From Gemmatimonadaceae bacterium (GTDB lineage: Bacteria; Latescibacterota; UBA2968; UBA8231), in the NCBI GenBank assembly GCA_026706075.1, contig JAPOZM010000070.1, positions 1 to 51,846 on the forward strand: a stretch of DNA of 51,846 nucleotides, in the 5' to 3' direction. Below, in pieces: positions 36,054 through 43,997 of the stretch. Numbering within the stretch: the stretch's first letter is position 1; the number at the start of each line of letters is the position of its first letter. The position numbers and the translations under genes are program-made. The notes under the pieces were generated by a model. It did no database searches and was not told where the DNA came from. It saw only the letters and a program-made list of their open reading frames with translations.

Positions 36054-36508
36054 CCGAGCTGCGCGAGCTCTACCAGCAGATCATCCTCGACCACAACCGC
36101 CGCCCGCGGAACTTCGGCCCCCTGGAGGAAGCCAATCGCCGCCAGGAGGGCCACAACCCGCTCTGCGGCGACCACCTCCGCGTCTACCTCCTCCTGGCCG
36201 ACGGGGGGTTGATCGAGGAGATCCACTTCGACGGCTCCGGCTGCGCCATCTCCAAGGCCTCGGCCTCGCTCATGACCGAGCAGCTCAAGGGCCGCAGCGT
36301 AGAGGAGGCGAAGGCCGCCTTCGACAGCTTTCACGACCTGGTCACCGGCGACCCCGCCGAGCCCGTCGATCCGGTGAAGGCCGGCAAGCTCGCCGTCTTC
36401 GCCGGCGTCCGCGAGTTCCCCATGCGGGTCAAGTGCGCCACCCTGGCCTGGCACACCATGAAGTCCGCCCTCGACGGCGATGCCGCCGAGCCGGTCACGA
36501 CGGAGTGA
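36050..36508 (+). CDS. sufU: SufU sulfurtransferase (zinc-dependent NifU-like)
   Basis: SufU accepts persulfide sulfur from SufS through zinc-ligand exchange. The 152 residues have the zinc ligands Cys39 and Asp41 (NPLCGD), Cys65 ([10 protein letters not shown]) and Cys129 ([10 protein letters not shown]). The roughly 20-residue insertion ([13 protein letters not shown] and following) is also typical of SufU and distinguishes it from IscU scaffolds. GTG 36050 overlaps sufS by four bases, so the two partners are translationally coupled. Confidence 0.95.
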   Translation: MTELRELYQQIILDHNRRPRNFGPLEEANRRQEGHNPLCGDHLRVYLLLADGGLIEEIHFDGSGCAISKASASLMTEQLKGRSVEEAKAAFDSFHDLVTGDPAEPVDPVKAGKLAVFAGVREFPMRVKCATLAWHTMKSALDGDAAEPVTTE

Positions 36509-36513
36509 GAAAC

Positions 36514-36864
36514 GTGGAACCGACCGAACCCCAGGAACATCCCCCCGGCAGCGTCGAGGCCAAGGTCGTCGACGTACTCAAGACCTGCTACGACCCCGAG
36601 ATCCCCGTCGACATCTACGAGCTCGGGCTGATCTACGCCGTCGAGGTGGAGGAGGGAGAGGAGGGGGGCCGCAAGGTCCACGTCACCATGACCCTCACCT
36701 CCCCGGCCTGCCCCGTGGCCGGGACCCTGCCCGGCGAGGTGCAGCGCAAGGTGCTGGAGGAGGTGGCCGAGGTGGACGACTCCCAGGTCGACATCACCTG
36801 GGACCCGCCGTGGAGCGTCGACCGCATGTCGGAGGCGGCCAAGCTGCAGCTCGGGATGATGTAG
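36514..36864 (+). CDS. sufT: SufT-like MIP18 (DUF59) family Fe-S maturation factor
   Basis: SufT proteins help mature Fe-S proteins under high demand. The 116 residues contain the DUF59 core: VLKTCYDPEIPVDIYELGLIY, TMTLTSPACPVAGTLP with its conserved Cys, and ITWDPPWSVDRMSEAAKLQL. GTG 36514 has GGAG eight bases upstream; GTG 36505, inside the sufU stop, would add three residues. The gene sits between sufU and the regulator, as in many SUF operons. Confidence 0.92.
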   Translation: MEPTEPQEHPPGSVEAKVVDVLKTCYDPEIPVDIYELGLIYAVEVEEGEEGGRKVHVTMTLTSPACPVAGTLPGEVQRKVLEEVAEVDDSQVDITWDPPWSVDRMSEAAKLQLGMM

Positions 36865-36865
36865 G

Positions 36866-37345
36866 ATGAAGCTCAGCGCCCAGGAGGAATACGGACTGCG
36901 CTGCCTGCTGCAGGTGGCTCGCCGCGCCCCCGGCGGCAGCGCCACGATCCCCGAGATCGCCGAGGCCGAAGGCCTGTCGCCCCACAACGTCGCCCGCTAC
37001 CTGGCCACCCTCAGGCGCAGCGGCCTCGTCGACAGCGAGCGCGGCCAGCACGGCGGCTACAGCCTCGCCCGCCCGGCCTCGCGGATCGCCGTGGCCGAGG
37101 TCGTGGCCGCCCTCGGGGGGCCCCTCTACGACCCCACCTTCTGCGATCACTTCACCGGCGCCGAGGAGAGTTGCTGCCACACCCCCGTGGACTGCTCGAT
37201 CCGCGGCCTCTGGATGCGGGTGCAGGAGGCCGTGGACGGCGTCCTGTCGCGCACGAGCCTGCAGGACCTGCTCGACGCCGCCCACGGCGTCGAGGCGTCC
37301 CGGGCGGAGGAGCCCGGCGCCCTGCTGCAGGTGGAGAGTCCCTAG
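36866..37345 (+). CDS. Rrf2-family transcriptional regulator with Fe-S type cysteines
   Basis: Rrf2 regulators such as IscR and SufR sense Fe-S status and control assembly genes. The 159-residue protein has the family winged helix (MKLSAQEEYGLRCLLQVAR, IAEAEGLSPHNVARYLATLRR, GGYSLARP). Cysteines 93, 103, 104 and 110 (FCDHF to VDCSIRGLW) can supply three cluster ligands. It is the last gene of the SUF operon rather than the first, starting one base after sufT. The 30736-30759 repeat is its likely target. Its stop shares a CTAG palindrome with the convergent phosphodiesterase gene. Confidence 0.92.
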   Translation: MKLSAQEEYGLRCLLQVARRAPGGSATIPEIAEAEGLSPHNVARYLATLRRSGLVDSERGQHGGYSLARPASRIAVAEVVAALGGPLYDPTFCDHFTGAEESCCHTPVDCSIRGLWMRVQEAVDGVLSRTSLQDLLDAAHGVEASRAEEPGALLQVESP

Positions 37346-37857
37346 AGCCGGTCGACCTCGAACCGCTCCACCTCGTTGGCGGCGGTCTCGTAGAGCAGGA
37401 AGGTCTGCGGCTTGCCCATGGCCGCCAGGGTCCCGGGGTTGGCGAGCAGCACCCGGCCCTCCCCCACGGTCAGGATCTCATGGCGCTGGTCGTGGTCGTG
37501 GCCGAAGAACACGGCGTCGTACTCCCCCGTGAGGGCGAGCCCCCGCGCCAGGGAGGGGTAGTGCTGCACGGCGATCCGGCGCTCCCCCAGGTCCAGCTCC
37601 GCCCGCTCGGCCCCGTGGAGGTGGAGGTGCGGGCGGTCCCCGAAGCGCGCCTCCATCAGGAAGGGGTCCCCGTCGACGTTGCCGAAGGCCAGGTGCACCT
37701 CGCCCTCGTACTGGTCGAGCAGGTGGCCGAGGGTGAGGGGGGCGCAGACGTCACCGCAGTGGATCAGGGCGCCGATGCCGCGGTCGGCCATGAACCGGCA
37801 GACGCGGTCGAGGGTGGGCCAGTTGTCGTGGGTGTCGGAGATGACGCCGATCTGCAT
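37342..37857 (-). CDS. YfcE/MJ0936-type metallophosphodiesterase
   Basis: A 171-residue calcineurin-like phosphodiesterase. All metal-binding motifs are seen: ISDTHDN (residues 5-11), HCGDV (33-37), GNVDGD, HYP and GHDHD, with the end motif LLANPGTLAA. Related enzymes cleave phosphodiesters such as cyclic nucleotides or bis-pNPP; the natural substrate is usually unknown. The start is ATG at 37857 with AGGAGG just upstream. Its TAG stop uses the reverse of the same CTAG that ends the Rrf2 gene, a four-base convergent overlap. It has its own promoter upstream. Confidence 0.92.
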   Translation of the reverse strand: MQIGVISDTHDNWPTLDRVCRFMADRGIGALIHCGDVCAPLTLGHLLDQYEGEVHLAFGNVDGDPFLMEARFGDRPHLHLHGAERAELDLGERRIAVQHYPSLARGLALTGEYDAVFFGHDHDQRHEILTVGEGRVLLANPGTLAAMGKPQTFLLYETAANEVERFEVDRL

Positions 37858-37895
37858 GGGGGCCTCCTGACGGTCGAGGGGATGGGGTCCGCGCA

Positions 37896-37923
37896 ACGAT
37901 AGCAGGCGGGCTCCCGGCGGCAA
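37896..37923 (-). promoter_or_regulatory. promoter of the phosphodiesterase gene
   Basis: On the minus strand TTGCCG (37923-37918), a 16-base spacer and TATCGT (37901-37896). It gives about 32 bases of leader before the ATG at 37857. Confidence 0.5.
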
Positions 37924-37944
37924 GCTGCCCCACCCTGGCGCGGG

Positions 37945-38670
37945 TCAGCCTTTCCCGGATTCCAGGTCGATGCCGAGGGCGGCGAGTTGGTCCTCCACCT
38001 GCCCCGCCCAACCGCGGTTGGCCGCGGGGCTCGCCGGGCTCGGGTGGAGGATCTCGCCGATGTCGGAGCCGCCGCCGTCCAGGGCGGCCCGGGCCCGGTC
38101 CCGCCCGAAGCGGCCGACGCCCAGCACCCATCGCGGGGAGAGGTGGTCGGCGATCCGCACGAGGGCCCGGTCGCAGATCTCGAAGAGGGGAGCGCGCTCT
38201 GCGGCCGGGAGCTTGTCGGGGGTGCGGTTGCGGCCGCTCTCCTCGAGGAAGGCGAGGGGGCAGTAGTTCCACACGAAGAACCGCTCGAAGAAGCGGTCGG
38301 GGGTGCCGAAGCGGTCGCGGGCCCACCCCCACAGCCGCCGGCCGCTGACCTCGCTGCGGCGGCAGGCGAAGCCCTCCACCGGCCGCCGGGGGTGCTGCGA
38401 CCGCGGGGTGCGCACGCCGCCGTCGATGCCCAGCCAGTCGCGGACGAGGCCGACCTCGCCGAAGGGGACGCCGGTCTGCACCATGCCCCAGGGGCCGGGG
38501 TTCATGCCCACCAGCAGGATCTCGGCCCCGGGCCGGCAATAGCGCTCCAGGTACGCATGGTGGGCCTCGGAGGCGTAGACCAGGGGGTTGTACACGTGGG
38601 CCACCGGGGCCGAAAACCGGAGCCGCCCCGCGCCACGGCCAAGGGCGCGGGCCACGGAGGCAGGGGTCAC
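37945..38670 (-). CDS. SMUG1-type uracil-DNA glycosylase
   Basis: Removes uracil and oxidised uracils from DNA. The 241-residue protein carries the SMUG motif 1 GMNPGPWGMVQTG (residues 55-67) with the catalytic Asn. The second active-site motif HPSPASPAANRGW (His209) is the SMUG form rather than the UNG form. WNYCPLAFLEESGRNRTP is another SMUG block. The frame is open far upstream, but GTG 38670 overlaps the stop of the dehydratase gene and homology starts there. Bacterial SMUG1 genes are patchily distributed. Confidence 0.92.
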   Translation of the reverse strand: MTPASVARALGRGAGRLRFSAPVAHVYNPLVYASEAHHAYLERYCRPGAEILLVGMNPGPWGMVQTGVPFGEVGLVRDWLGIDGGVRTPRSQHPRRPVEGFACRRSEVSGRRLWGWARDRFGTPDRFFERFFVWNYCPLAFLEESGRNRTPDKLPAAERAPLFEICDRALVRIADHLSPRWVLGVGRFGRDRARAALDGGGSDIGEILHPSPASPAANRGWAGQVEDQLAALGIDLESGKG

Positions 38671-39647
38671 TCGCTGTAGACCGCCTCGATGAGCCCTCTC
38701 ATGTAGCCGATGGCGTAGAGGCGTTCCATGGAGTGGACATCCTCGAAGTCCTCCCAGGTCAGCTGCGGGAAGTGGTCGGGCCGCGCCACCCCGGCGTAGC
38801 CGACGTCCCGGTAGGCCCGGACGCAGGCCGCCATGTCGTGCTGGCCGTCGTCGTGGAAGGCCTCCTGGAACTTCTCCGGGGTGCCGCGGATGTCGCGGAA
38901 GTGGACGAAGTGGATCTTCTCCTGCGCCCCGAAGTGGCGGATGACGCCGGGCAGATCGTCGGTCATGAGGCCGAAGTTGCCCTGGCAGAGGCCGATGCCG
39001 TTGGCCGGGCTGGGCACGAGATCGACCATGCGCTGGTAGTTGTCGACGCTGCTGATGATGCGGGCCACGCCCTGGATCGGCGACAGGGGCGGGTCGTCGG
39101 GATGCATGGCCAGCTTGACGCCGGCCTCCTCGGCCACGGGCACGACTTGCTCGAGGAAGTATCTCAGGCTCTCCCACTGGTCGGCCTCGGTGACCTCGCC
39201 GTGGGCGCCGGCCTCGTGGGTGCGGTTGAACTCCTCGAGGTCGAATCCCGTCACCCGGGAGCCTCCCCGCGACGGGAGCTCGCGCGAGGTGCGGATCACC
39301 ATGTGGACGGGCATCCAGGCCGGGCACCAGACCGGGATGCCGGCGGCGCCCATGTTGCGGATGAACTCGCAGCAGACGGCGATCTCCTCGTCGCGCCCGT
39401 CCCTCCCGAGCTTTGCATTCTCCATGGGGGGGCGGCTCTCGATGACGGCCAGGCGATAGCCGTTGCTCTCGTACTGCGCCCTGCGGCGGGCGAGGGAGGC
39501 GCGGCTGAAGGGCTGGGCGTCGTCGTCGATCGGCTTGTCAGCCAGCGGCGTCAGGTCGAAGGTGCCGACGGCGTGCTCGACGCCGCACTGGGCGCCGAAG
39601 GTCGATACGGGGCCGGCCTCGGGGGGGAGGGCGAGGGCGATATGCAT
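38667..39647 (-). CDS. uxuA: mannonate dehydratase family protein
   Basis: UxuA dehydrates D-mannonate to 2-keto-3-deoxygluconate in glucuronate use, with a metal-dependent TIM-barrel active site. The 326 residues include MHPDDPPLSPIQGVARI, GLCQGNFGLM, HFVHFRDIRGTPEKF and FHDDGQHDM, which are the metal and substrate motifs. At 326 it is shorter than E. coli UxuA (394) but within the range of compact homologues. ATG 39647 has AAGGA upstream. No uxuB or uxaC neighbours exist, so the pathway role is inferred. Confidence 0.85.
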   Translation of the reverse strand: MHIALALPPEAGPVSTFGAQCGVEHAVGTFDLTPLADKPIDDDAQPFSRASLARRRAQYESNGYRLAVIESRPPMENAKLGRDGRDEEIAVCCEFIRNMGAAGIPVWCPAWMPVHMVIRTSRELPSRGGSRVTGFDLEEFNRTHEAGAHGEVTEADQWESLRYFLEQVVPVAEEAGVKLAMHPDDPPLSPIQGVARIISSVDNYQRMVDLVPSPANGIGLCQGNFGLMTDDLPGVIRHFGAQEKIHFVHFRDIRGTPEKFQEAFHDDGQHDMAACVRAYRDVGYAGVARPDHFPQLTWEDFEDVHSMERLYAIGYMRGLIEAVYSE

Positions 39648-39695
39648 GCCGCGGTCCTTTCCTTGAGTAGTCTGGCGGTCTGCTCCGGCGGGATG

Positions 39696-39739
39696 AAAAA
39701 ACGGCGCCGCAGGCCCATGTCAATCGCCCCCCGCGGCGC
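39696..39739 (-). terminator. possible minus-strand terminator between cys leader and uxuA
   Basis: On the minus strand GCGCCGC (39739-39733), a 22-base loop, GCGGCGC (39710-39704), then CG and six T. It would stop antisense transcripts coming from the cys side before uxuA. The long loop makes it moderate. A TTGACA at 39723-39718 within the loop could instead be a -35 box for uxuA, with TTTCAT 19 bases on. Confidence 0.4.
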
Positions 39740-39742
39740 GAC

Positions 39743-39771
39743 TTGCCAGGACCGGCGGCATCCCGTAGTTT
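39743..39771 (+). promoter_or_regulatory. promoter of the cys leader and cysH-cysC-sat
   Basis: TTGCCA (39743-39748), exactly 17 bases, then TAGTTT (39766-39771). The -35 box matches at five of six positions; the -10 box keeps the key T, A and final T. The predicted start near 39778 is within a few bases of the leader ORF's ATG at 39781, implying a leaderless or almost leaderless message. Confidence 0.55.
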
Positions 39772-39780
39772 CCTCAAGCT

Positions 39781-39864
39781 ATGATCGCCACGCCTGCACC
39801 AACGACGCGCTGTTGTCGCTGTATGCCCACCATCTCCGGGCGGGAGGCCGTGCCCCGGAACTGA
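39781..39864 (+). CDS. cysteine-rich leader peptide of the sulfate assimilation operon
   Basis: A 27-codon ORF, ATG to TGA, containing TTRCCRCMP: three Cys codons (TGT at 39811, 39814 and 39820) within four codons, in a genome where Cys is rare. No ribosome-binding site precedes it, which fits a leaderless start. It is followed by mutually exclusive RNA hairpins and a terminator, then cysH. Cysteine-rich leaderless peptides controlling cysteine genes by attenuation are known in mycobacteria. The same logic is inferred here: ribosome stalling at Cys codons when Cys-tRNA is scarce would favour the antiterminator. Not long enough to be a standard protein gene. Confidence 0.65.
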   Translation: MIATPAPTTRCCRCMPTISGREAVPRN

Positions 39865-39912
39865 GCCGGCCTCACAGCACGACGGCAGCAGCCGTTTCAG
39901 CAACCGCCCCGA
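39835..39912 (+). promoter_or_regulatory. antiterminator pairing and intervening hairpins of the cys attenuator
   Basis: TCCGGGCGG (39835-39843) can pair at eight of nine positions with CCGCCCCGA (39904-39912), the 5' arm of the terminator, so the two structures exclude each other. Two hairpins lie between: GAGGCCG (39844-39850) with CGGCCTC (39867-39873), directly abutting the antiterminator helix, and ACGGC/GCCGT (39882-39895, tetraloop). The 5' strand of the antiterminator begins 13 bases after the last Cys codon, so a ribosome stalled there leaves it free, and a ribosome reaching the stop codon covers it. Confidence 0.55.
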
Positions 39913-39937
39913 CGATCGCCATCGGGGCGGTTTTTTT
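39902..39937 (+). terminator. intrinsic terminator in the cysH leader (attenuator)
   Basis: AACCGCCCCGA (39902-39912) pairs perfectly with TCGGGGCGGTT (39922-39932) over 11 bp across a 9-base loop, and the T run extends through 39937 (seven T in all). It sits only 29 bases before the cysH ATG, in the sense direction, and after no full gene. It therefore makes sense only as an attenuator. Confidence 0.85.
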
Positions 39938-39965
39938 GCGTTTCCACGCCGACAAGAAGAGAGAG

Positions 39966-40724
39966 ATGGTCGAATCAGAATGGACAGAGGAGCGCCTCGC
40001 CCAGGTCAGCGAGGCGCTCGAGACCGCTCACCCCCGCCAGATCATGGCCTGGGCCCTCGACAACTTCCATCCGGACATCGCCCTCGCCTGCAGCTTCGGC
40101 GGCGTCTCCGGCATGGTCCTGCTCGACATGGCCATGAAGAGCGACCGGTCCGTGCCGGTCTTCTACGTGGACACGGGCGTCCTCTTCCCGGAGACCCACG
40201 CCCTCAAGGACGAAGCCGCGCGCCGCTACGGGTTCCTTCCCCTGGCCTTCCGGCCCGACCTGACCGTCGAGCAGCAGGCCGTCCTGCACGGACCGGAGCT
40301 GTGGAAGGCTGACCCCGATCTCTGCTGCGAGATCCGCAAGGTCGCCCCGAATGAGCGCGCCCTCGAAGGGCGGAGAGCATGGATCACCGGCCTGCGCCGC
40401 GACCAGGGCGAGACCCGCCGCGACGTTGCCATCGCCGACTGGGACACGAGATTCAACCTCGTCAAGATCAACCCCCTGGCGGCGTGGACCGAGGACGATG
40501 TGTGGAACTACGTCCGCGACAACGACGTGCCCTACAACGACCTCCACGACCGCGGGTATCCGAGCATCGGCTGCGTCCACTGCACGCGCGCCGTCAGGCC
40601 TGGGGAAGATCCGCGGGCCGGCCGTTGGTCGGGGGAGGACAAAGTGGAGTGCGGCCTCCACACCGGCCCCGAGGGCCGGCCGAGGCAACTCCATCAAATC
40701 GCAGAGCTCACGAAAGGAGCGTGA
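39966..40724 (+). CDS. cysH: adenylylsulfate (APS) reductase
   Basis: Reduces APS to sulfite in assimilation. The 252-residue protein has the Cys pairs Cys120-Cys121 (DLCCEIRKV) and Cys203/Cys206 (IGCVHCTRAV), which bind a [4Fe-4S] cluster in the APS-using branch, and the catalytic Cys229 in ECGLH. The nucleotide-binding loop is CSFGGVSG (42-49). Presence of the cluster cysteines favours APS over PAPS as substrate. ATG 39966 is preceded by AAGAGAGAG and by the attenuator terminator. The frame is open far upstream, but homology begins at this ATG. Confidence 0.94.
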   Translation: MVESEWTEERLAQVSEALETAHPRQIMAWALDNFHPDIALACSFGGVSGMVLLDMAMKSDRSVPVFYVDTGVLFPETHALKDEAARRYGFLPLAFRPDLTVEQQAVLHGPELWKADPDLCCEIRKVAPNERALEGRRAWITGLRRDQGETRRDVAIADWDTRFNLVKINPLAAWTEDDVWNYVRDNDVPYNDLHDRGYPSIGCVHCTRAVRPGEDPRAGRWSGEDKVECGLHTGPEGRPRQLHQIAELTKGA

Positions 40725-40727
40725 TTC

Positions 40728-41297
40728 TTGGACCACAAGGGAGTGACCATCTGGTTCACCGGGCTGTCAGGCGCGGGCAAGAGCACGATCGCGGAACGGC
40801 TGGTGGCGTTCCTGCGGGAGCGGGGCGTAAAGGCCGAGCTGCTCGACGGCGACGTGGTGCGCACGAACCTCAGCAAGGGGCTGGGATTCAGCAAGGAGGA
40901 CCGGGACACCAACATCCGCCGCATCGGGTTCGTCAGCCAGTTGCTGACGCGCAACGGCGTCGTCAGCATCGTCTCGGCCATCTCGCCGTACCGCGAGGTG
41001 CGCGACGAGGTGCGCCGCGAGATCGGCAGCTTCATCGAGATTCACGTCCACGCATCGCTCGACGAGCTGGTGCGGCGTGACGTCAAGGGTCTGTACGAGA
41101 AGGCCCTCAAGGGAGAGATCCCCAACTTCACCGGCGTCTCCGACCCTTACGAGGAGCCGCTGAACCCCGACGTCTTCCTCGACACGGAGCAGGAGAGCAT
41201 CGACGAGAGCCTCGGCAAGGTGCTCTCGGCGCTGGAGGCGCGAGGTGTCATCCCTTCCGGAGCGGCGAGCCAGATGGCGGAGGCGGCGGTCGGATGA
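40728..41297 (+). CDS. cysC: adenylylsulfate kinase
   Basis: Phosphorylates APS to PAPS. The 189 residues contain the P-loop GLSGAGKST (12-20), the [23 protein letters not shown] substrate block, and the VFLDTEQE region typical of the C terminus. The start is TTG 40728, three bases after cysH with AAAGGAG upstream. With an APS reductase next door, PAPS is not needed for sulfite production, so this kinase probably feeds sulfotransferases or buffers APS. It overlaps sat by four bases. Confidence 0.94.
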   Translation: MDHKGVTIWFTGLSGAGKSTIAERLVAFLRERGVKAELLDGDVVRTNLSKGLGFSKEDRDTNIRRIGFVSQLLTRNGVVSIVSAISPYREVRDEVRREIGSFIEIHVHASLDELVRRDVKGLYEKALKGEIPNFTGVSDPYEEPLNPDVFLDTEQESIDESLGKVLSALEARGVIPSGAASQMAEAAVG

Positions 41298-42451
41298 CGA
41301 CAGCCATCGCGCCTCACGGAGGCCAACTCATCAACCGTCTGGCCTCGACCGCGGAGGCGGAGGAGATCCGTACCCGTGCCGGCGGCCTGCCCCGCCTCAC
41401 CCTCTCGGCGCGGGAGTCCGCGGACCTCGATCTCATCGCCGTCGGCGCCATGAGCCCCCTTGCCGGCTTCATGGACCGCGCCGACTACCAGCGCACCGTG
41501 GGCGAGATGCGCCTGGCCGACGACACGCTCTGGAGCCTTCCCATCACCCTGTCCGCGCCGCCGGAGGCCGCCGCCGCCCTCGGTGCCGGCAGCGAGGCGG
41601 CCCTGCACGACGCCGCGGGACGGCTCGTGGGAATCATCGAGGTCGCCGAGGTCTACCCGTACGACAAGCAGGCCGAGGCGCGGAACGTCTTCGGAACGGA
41701 TGACGAGGACCACCCCGGCGTCGCCTCCGTCTACCGTCAGCACGACCTGCTCGTGGGCGGCGCGGTCACCGTCGTCGAGCGCGAGGAGCTGGAGGAGGTC
41801 CTGCGGCCCTACCGGCAGGACCCGGCCGAGACCCGCGCCGCCTTCGCCGGGCGGGACTGGCGCACCATCGTCGGGTTTCAGACGCGGAACCCGGTACACC
41901 GCGCCCACGAGTACATCCAGAAGGCGGCCCTGGAGATCGTCGACGGCCTGCTGCTCCACCCCCTGGTGGGCGAGACCAAGCCCGACGACATCCCCGCCGA
42001 CGTGCGCATGCGCTGCTACGAGGCGCTGCTGGAAGGCTACTATCCGGCCGGCCACGTGCATCTCTCGGTGCTGCCCGCGGCCATGCGCTACGCCGGCCCG
42101 AAGGAGGCGGTCTTCCACGCCCTCCTCCGCAAGAACTACGGCTGCACCCACTTCATCGTCGGCCGCGACCACGCCGGCGTCGGTTCGTACTACGGCACCT
42201 ACGAGGCCCAGGACCTGTTGCGCAGCCTGCCGCCCGACGACCTCGGCATCACGCCCCTCTACTTCGATCACTCCTTCTACTGCCGGCGCTGCGAGGGCAT
42301 GGCCTCCATGAAGACATGCCCCCACGGGGCGGAGGAGCGGGTGATCCTCAGCGGCACGCAGGTGCGCGACATGCTGGCCGCCGGACAGGTGCCGCCCATG
42401 GAGTTCACGCGGCCGGAGGTGGCGCGGATCCTGATGGAGACGGCAGCCTAG
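41294..42451 (+). CDS. sat: sulfate adenylyltransferase (ATP sulfurylase)
   Basis: Makes APS from ATP and sulfate. The 385-residue single-chain form has [11 protein letters not shown] (196-206), [19 protein letters not shown], and [18 protein letters not shown] Cys/His zinc patch, [16 protein letters not shown], is typical of bacterial Sat of this type. ATG 41294 overlaps cysC. cysH-cysC-sat thus form one coupled unit under the attenuator. Sulfite reductase genes are not in the window. Confidence 0.96.
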   Translation: MTTAIAPHGGQLINRLASTAEAEEIRTRAGGLPRLTLSARESADLDLIAVGAMSPLAGFMDRADYQRTVGEMRLADDTLWSLPITLSAPPEAAAALGAGSEAALHDAAGRLVGIIEVAEVYPYDKQAEARNVFGTDDEDHPGVASVYRQHDLLVGGAVTVVEREELEEVLRPYRQDPAETRAAFAGRDWRTIVGFQTRNPVHRAHEYIQKAALEIVDGLLLHPLVGETKPDDIPADVRMRCYEALLEGYYPAGHVHLSVLPAAMRYAGPKEAVFHALLRKNYGCTHFIVGRDHAGVGSYYGTYEAQDLLRSLPPDDLGITPLYFDHSFYCRRCEGMASMKTCPHGAEERVILSGTQVRDMLAAGQVPPMEFTRPEVARILMETAA

Positions 42452-42603
42452 CCGAGCCATCGGCTGCGGCGAGGACGCAAGTCGCTCGATGGCGGCGGGA
42501 GGCCTCGCGGCTCCGCCGGCCCGGGCGCGAGCATCGGCGCGGCGATGGAGGGGCACACCTGCCGGCCGCGGGAAGAGCTGCGGGCGTAGGTGGTGCACGG
42601 GGG

Positions 42604-42667
42604 GCGATTTGGTACGGGGCGTGCGCAGGCCGCGCGCCGTGCTTGCGGCGATCCGGTACGGGGCGTG
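42604..42667. repeat. pair of 20-base direct repeats after sat
   Basis: GCGATTTGGTACGGGGCGTG (42604-42623) recurs 44 bases on as GCGATCCGGTACGGGGCGTG (42648-42667), with 18 of 20 identical. The 235-base gap 42452-42686 also holds a hairpin GCCATCG/CGATGGC (42456-42493), which has no T tract and lies just after sat. No gene is seen in the gap. Confidence 0.6.
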
Positions 42668-42686
42668 AGCCCCGGCTGAAGCCGCG

Positions 42687-43997
42687 CTACTCCACTTCCA
42701 CAAGCACCCGGCGCCCGGGCGGGTCGAAGGCGGCCAGGGCCACCCCGTCTTCCAGCAGGAAAGTCCCGCCGCGGAAGGCGGCGCGGTTGGGGGCCCGCTC
42801 CAGGGGGCGGCCATCGACCCGCACCGAGCGCACCTCTCGACCCGTCAGGCGCAGAGTGAGATCCGGCGTCTGCACCGGCAGGTCGAGGCGGACCGCGTTC
42901 CCCTCCACCGAGACCTCGGCCATCTCCCGGGCGCAGGCGTAGGTGGTGATCTGGCTGCAGGTGCGCCACCGGGTGCGCTCGCCCCGGGGATCGCGTTCGG
43001 CGAGGCGGCCCACCACCTGCTGGAAGGCCCGGAACCCGCGCCGGTCGCCGTCGTGCATCCCGTAGAACCCCTGCCAGTGGCTGATGAGCACCGCCGGCTC
43101 GCCGGCGTCGATGAGGGCCGGCAGACGGCCCCCCTCCAGGTCGGGTGTGATGTACCTGTCGGCATCGACCTCGCCGTAGCCGGTCCAGCTGCCGGTCCAG
43201 TCGCCGGTGGAGGCGATGATCTCGCCCGTGGCCTGTCCGGCTCGGCGGTCGGGGTACCACACGGGCGTGTCTACCGCGGCCTCCGAGGAGACCCTCTGGA
43301 AGAAGAACGGCACCGGGTTGCCGGTGACCTGGCGCACGGCCTCGCCGGCGCAGCGGGCGTAGAAGGGCAGGGTGCGGCCACCGAAGCCTCCGGGTGAGGT
43401 CACCCCCTGGGGGGGCAGGCCCACGGCGTCCAGGATGCGGCAGGCCCGGGCGATGTACTCGGTGACCAGCTCCTCCTGGTCCTCGGGCAGGGCGGCCCAG
43501 TCGTACTGCTCCCAGATCCCGGAGGGGAGCGGCCGCAGGGTCTTGGGATCCACGACGAAGGTGTGGGTCAGCATCTCCGGGGTGATGTCGAAGGCGGGGA
43601 CGATGACCTCGCGGCACATGGCCAGCCACTCGTCCTGCTGGGCCTTGCTGAAGAGGGGAAGCCCCTCGTCGATGCGGCCCAGGGCCGCAGGGCAGGGCAC
43701 CACCGAGAACTTGCCCCTCACGCCGCTGGCCAGGCACCACTCGGCAAACTCCCGCGTGAAGGAGGTGGGATGGACCACGGGCAGGTCTTCCCAGCGCCGG
43801 TCTCGGTCCTCCGCCATGGAGCGGACGGTCGTGCGGTCGCGGAGGAAGAAGTAGTTGAGGTTCACCAGCACCGTGGAGTCGTCGAAGATGATCGACAGGG
43901 GCACCCGGTCGAGGGCGTGACGGGCGATCTCGGCGGCCAGGAGCGGCCGGCCCTCCCGGTCCACGGTCGTGCCGTTCATCTCCATCTCCGCTGTCAC
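42687..43997 (-). CDS. polysaccharide-deacetylase-like protein
   Basis: A 436-residue soluble protein without a signal peptide. The N-terminal half has features of the glycoside hydrolase/deacetylase barrel: SIIFDDSTVLVNLNYFF with paired Asp, VHPTSFTREFAEWCLASGVRGKFSVVPCPA and PEMLTHTFVVDPKT, which supplies a His-Thr-His-like metal motif. The C-terminal 80 residues are a beta-rich domain (VSVEGNAVRLDLPVQTP). The enzyme class is inferred and its substrate is unknown. GTG 43997 overlaps the DUF1028 stop (GTGA); an ATG five codons in is an alternative. Confidence 0.65.
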   Translation of the reverse strand: MTAEMEMNGTTVDREGRPLLAAEIARHALDRVPLSIIFDDSTVLVNLNYFFLRDRTTVRSMAEDRDRRWEDLPVVHPTSFTREFAEWCLASGVRGKFSVVPCPAALGRIDEGLPLFSKAQQDEWLAMCREVIVPAFDITPEMLTHTFVVDPKTLRPLPSGIWEQYDWAALPEDQEELVTEYIARACRILDAVGLPPQGVTSPGGFGGRTLPFYARCAGEAVRQVTGNPVPFFFQRVSSEAAVDTPVWYPDRRAGQATGEIIASTGDWTGSWTGYGEVDADRYITPDLEGGRLPALIDAGEPAVLISHWQGFYGMHDGDRRGFRAFQQVVGRLAERDPRGERTRWRTCSQITTYACAREMAEVSVEGNAVRLDLPVQTPDLTLRLTGREVRSVRVDGRPLERAPNRAAFRGGTFLLEDGVALAAFDPPGRRVLVEVE

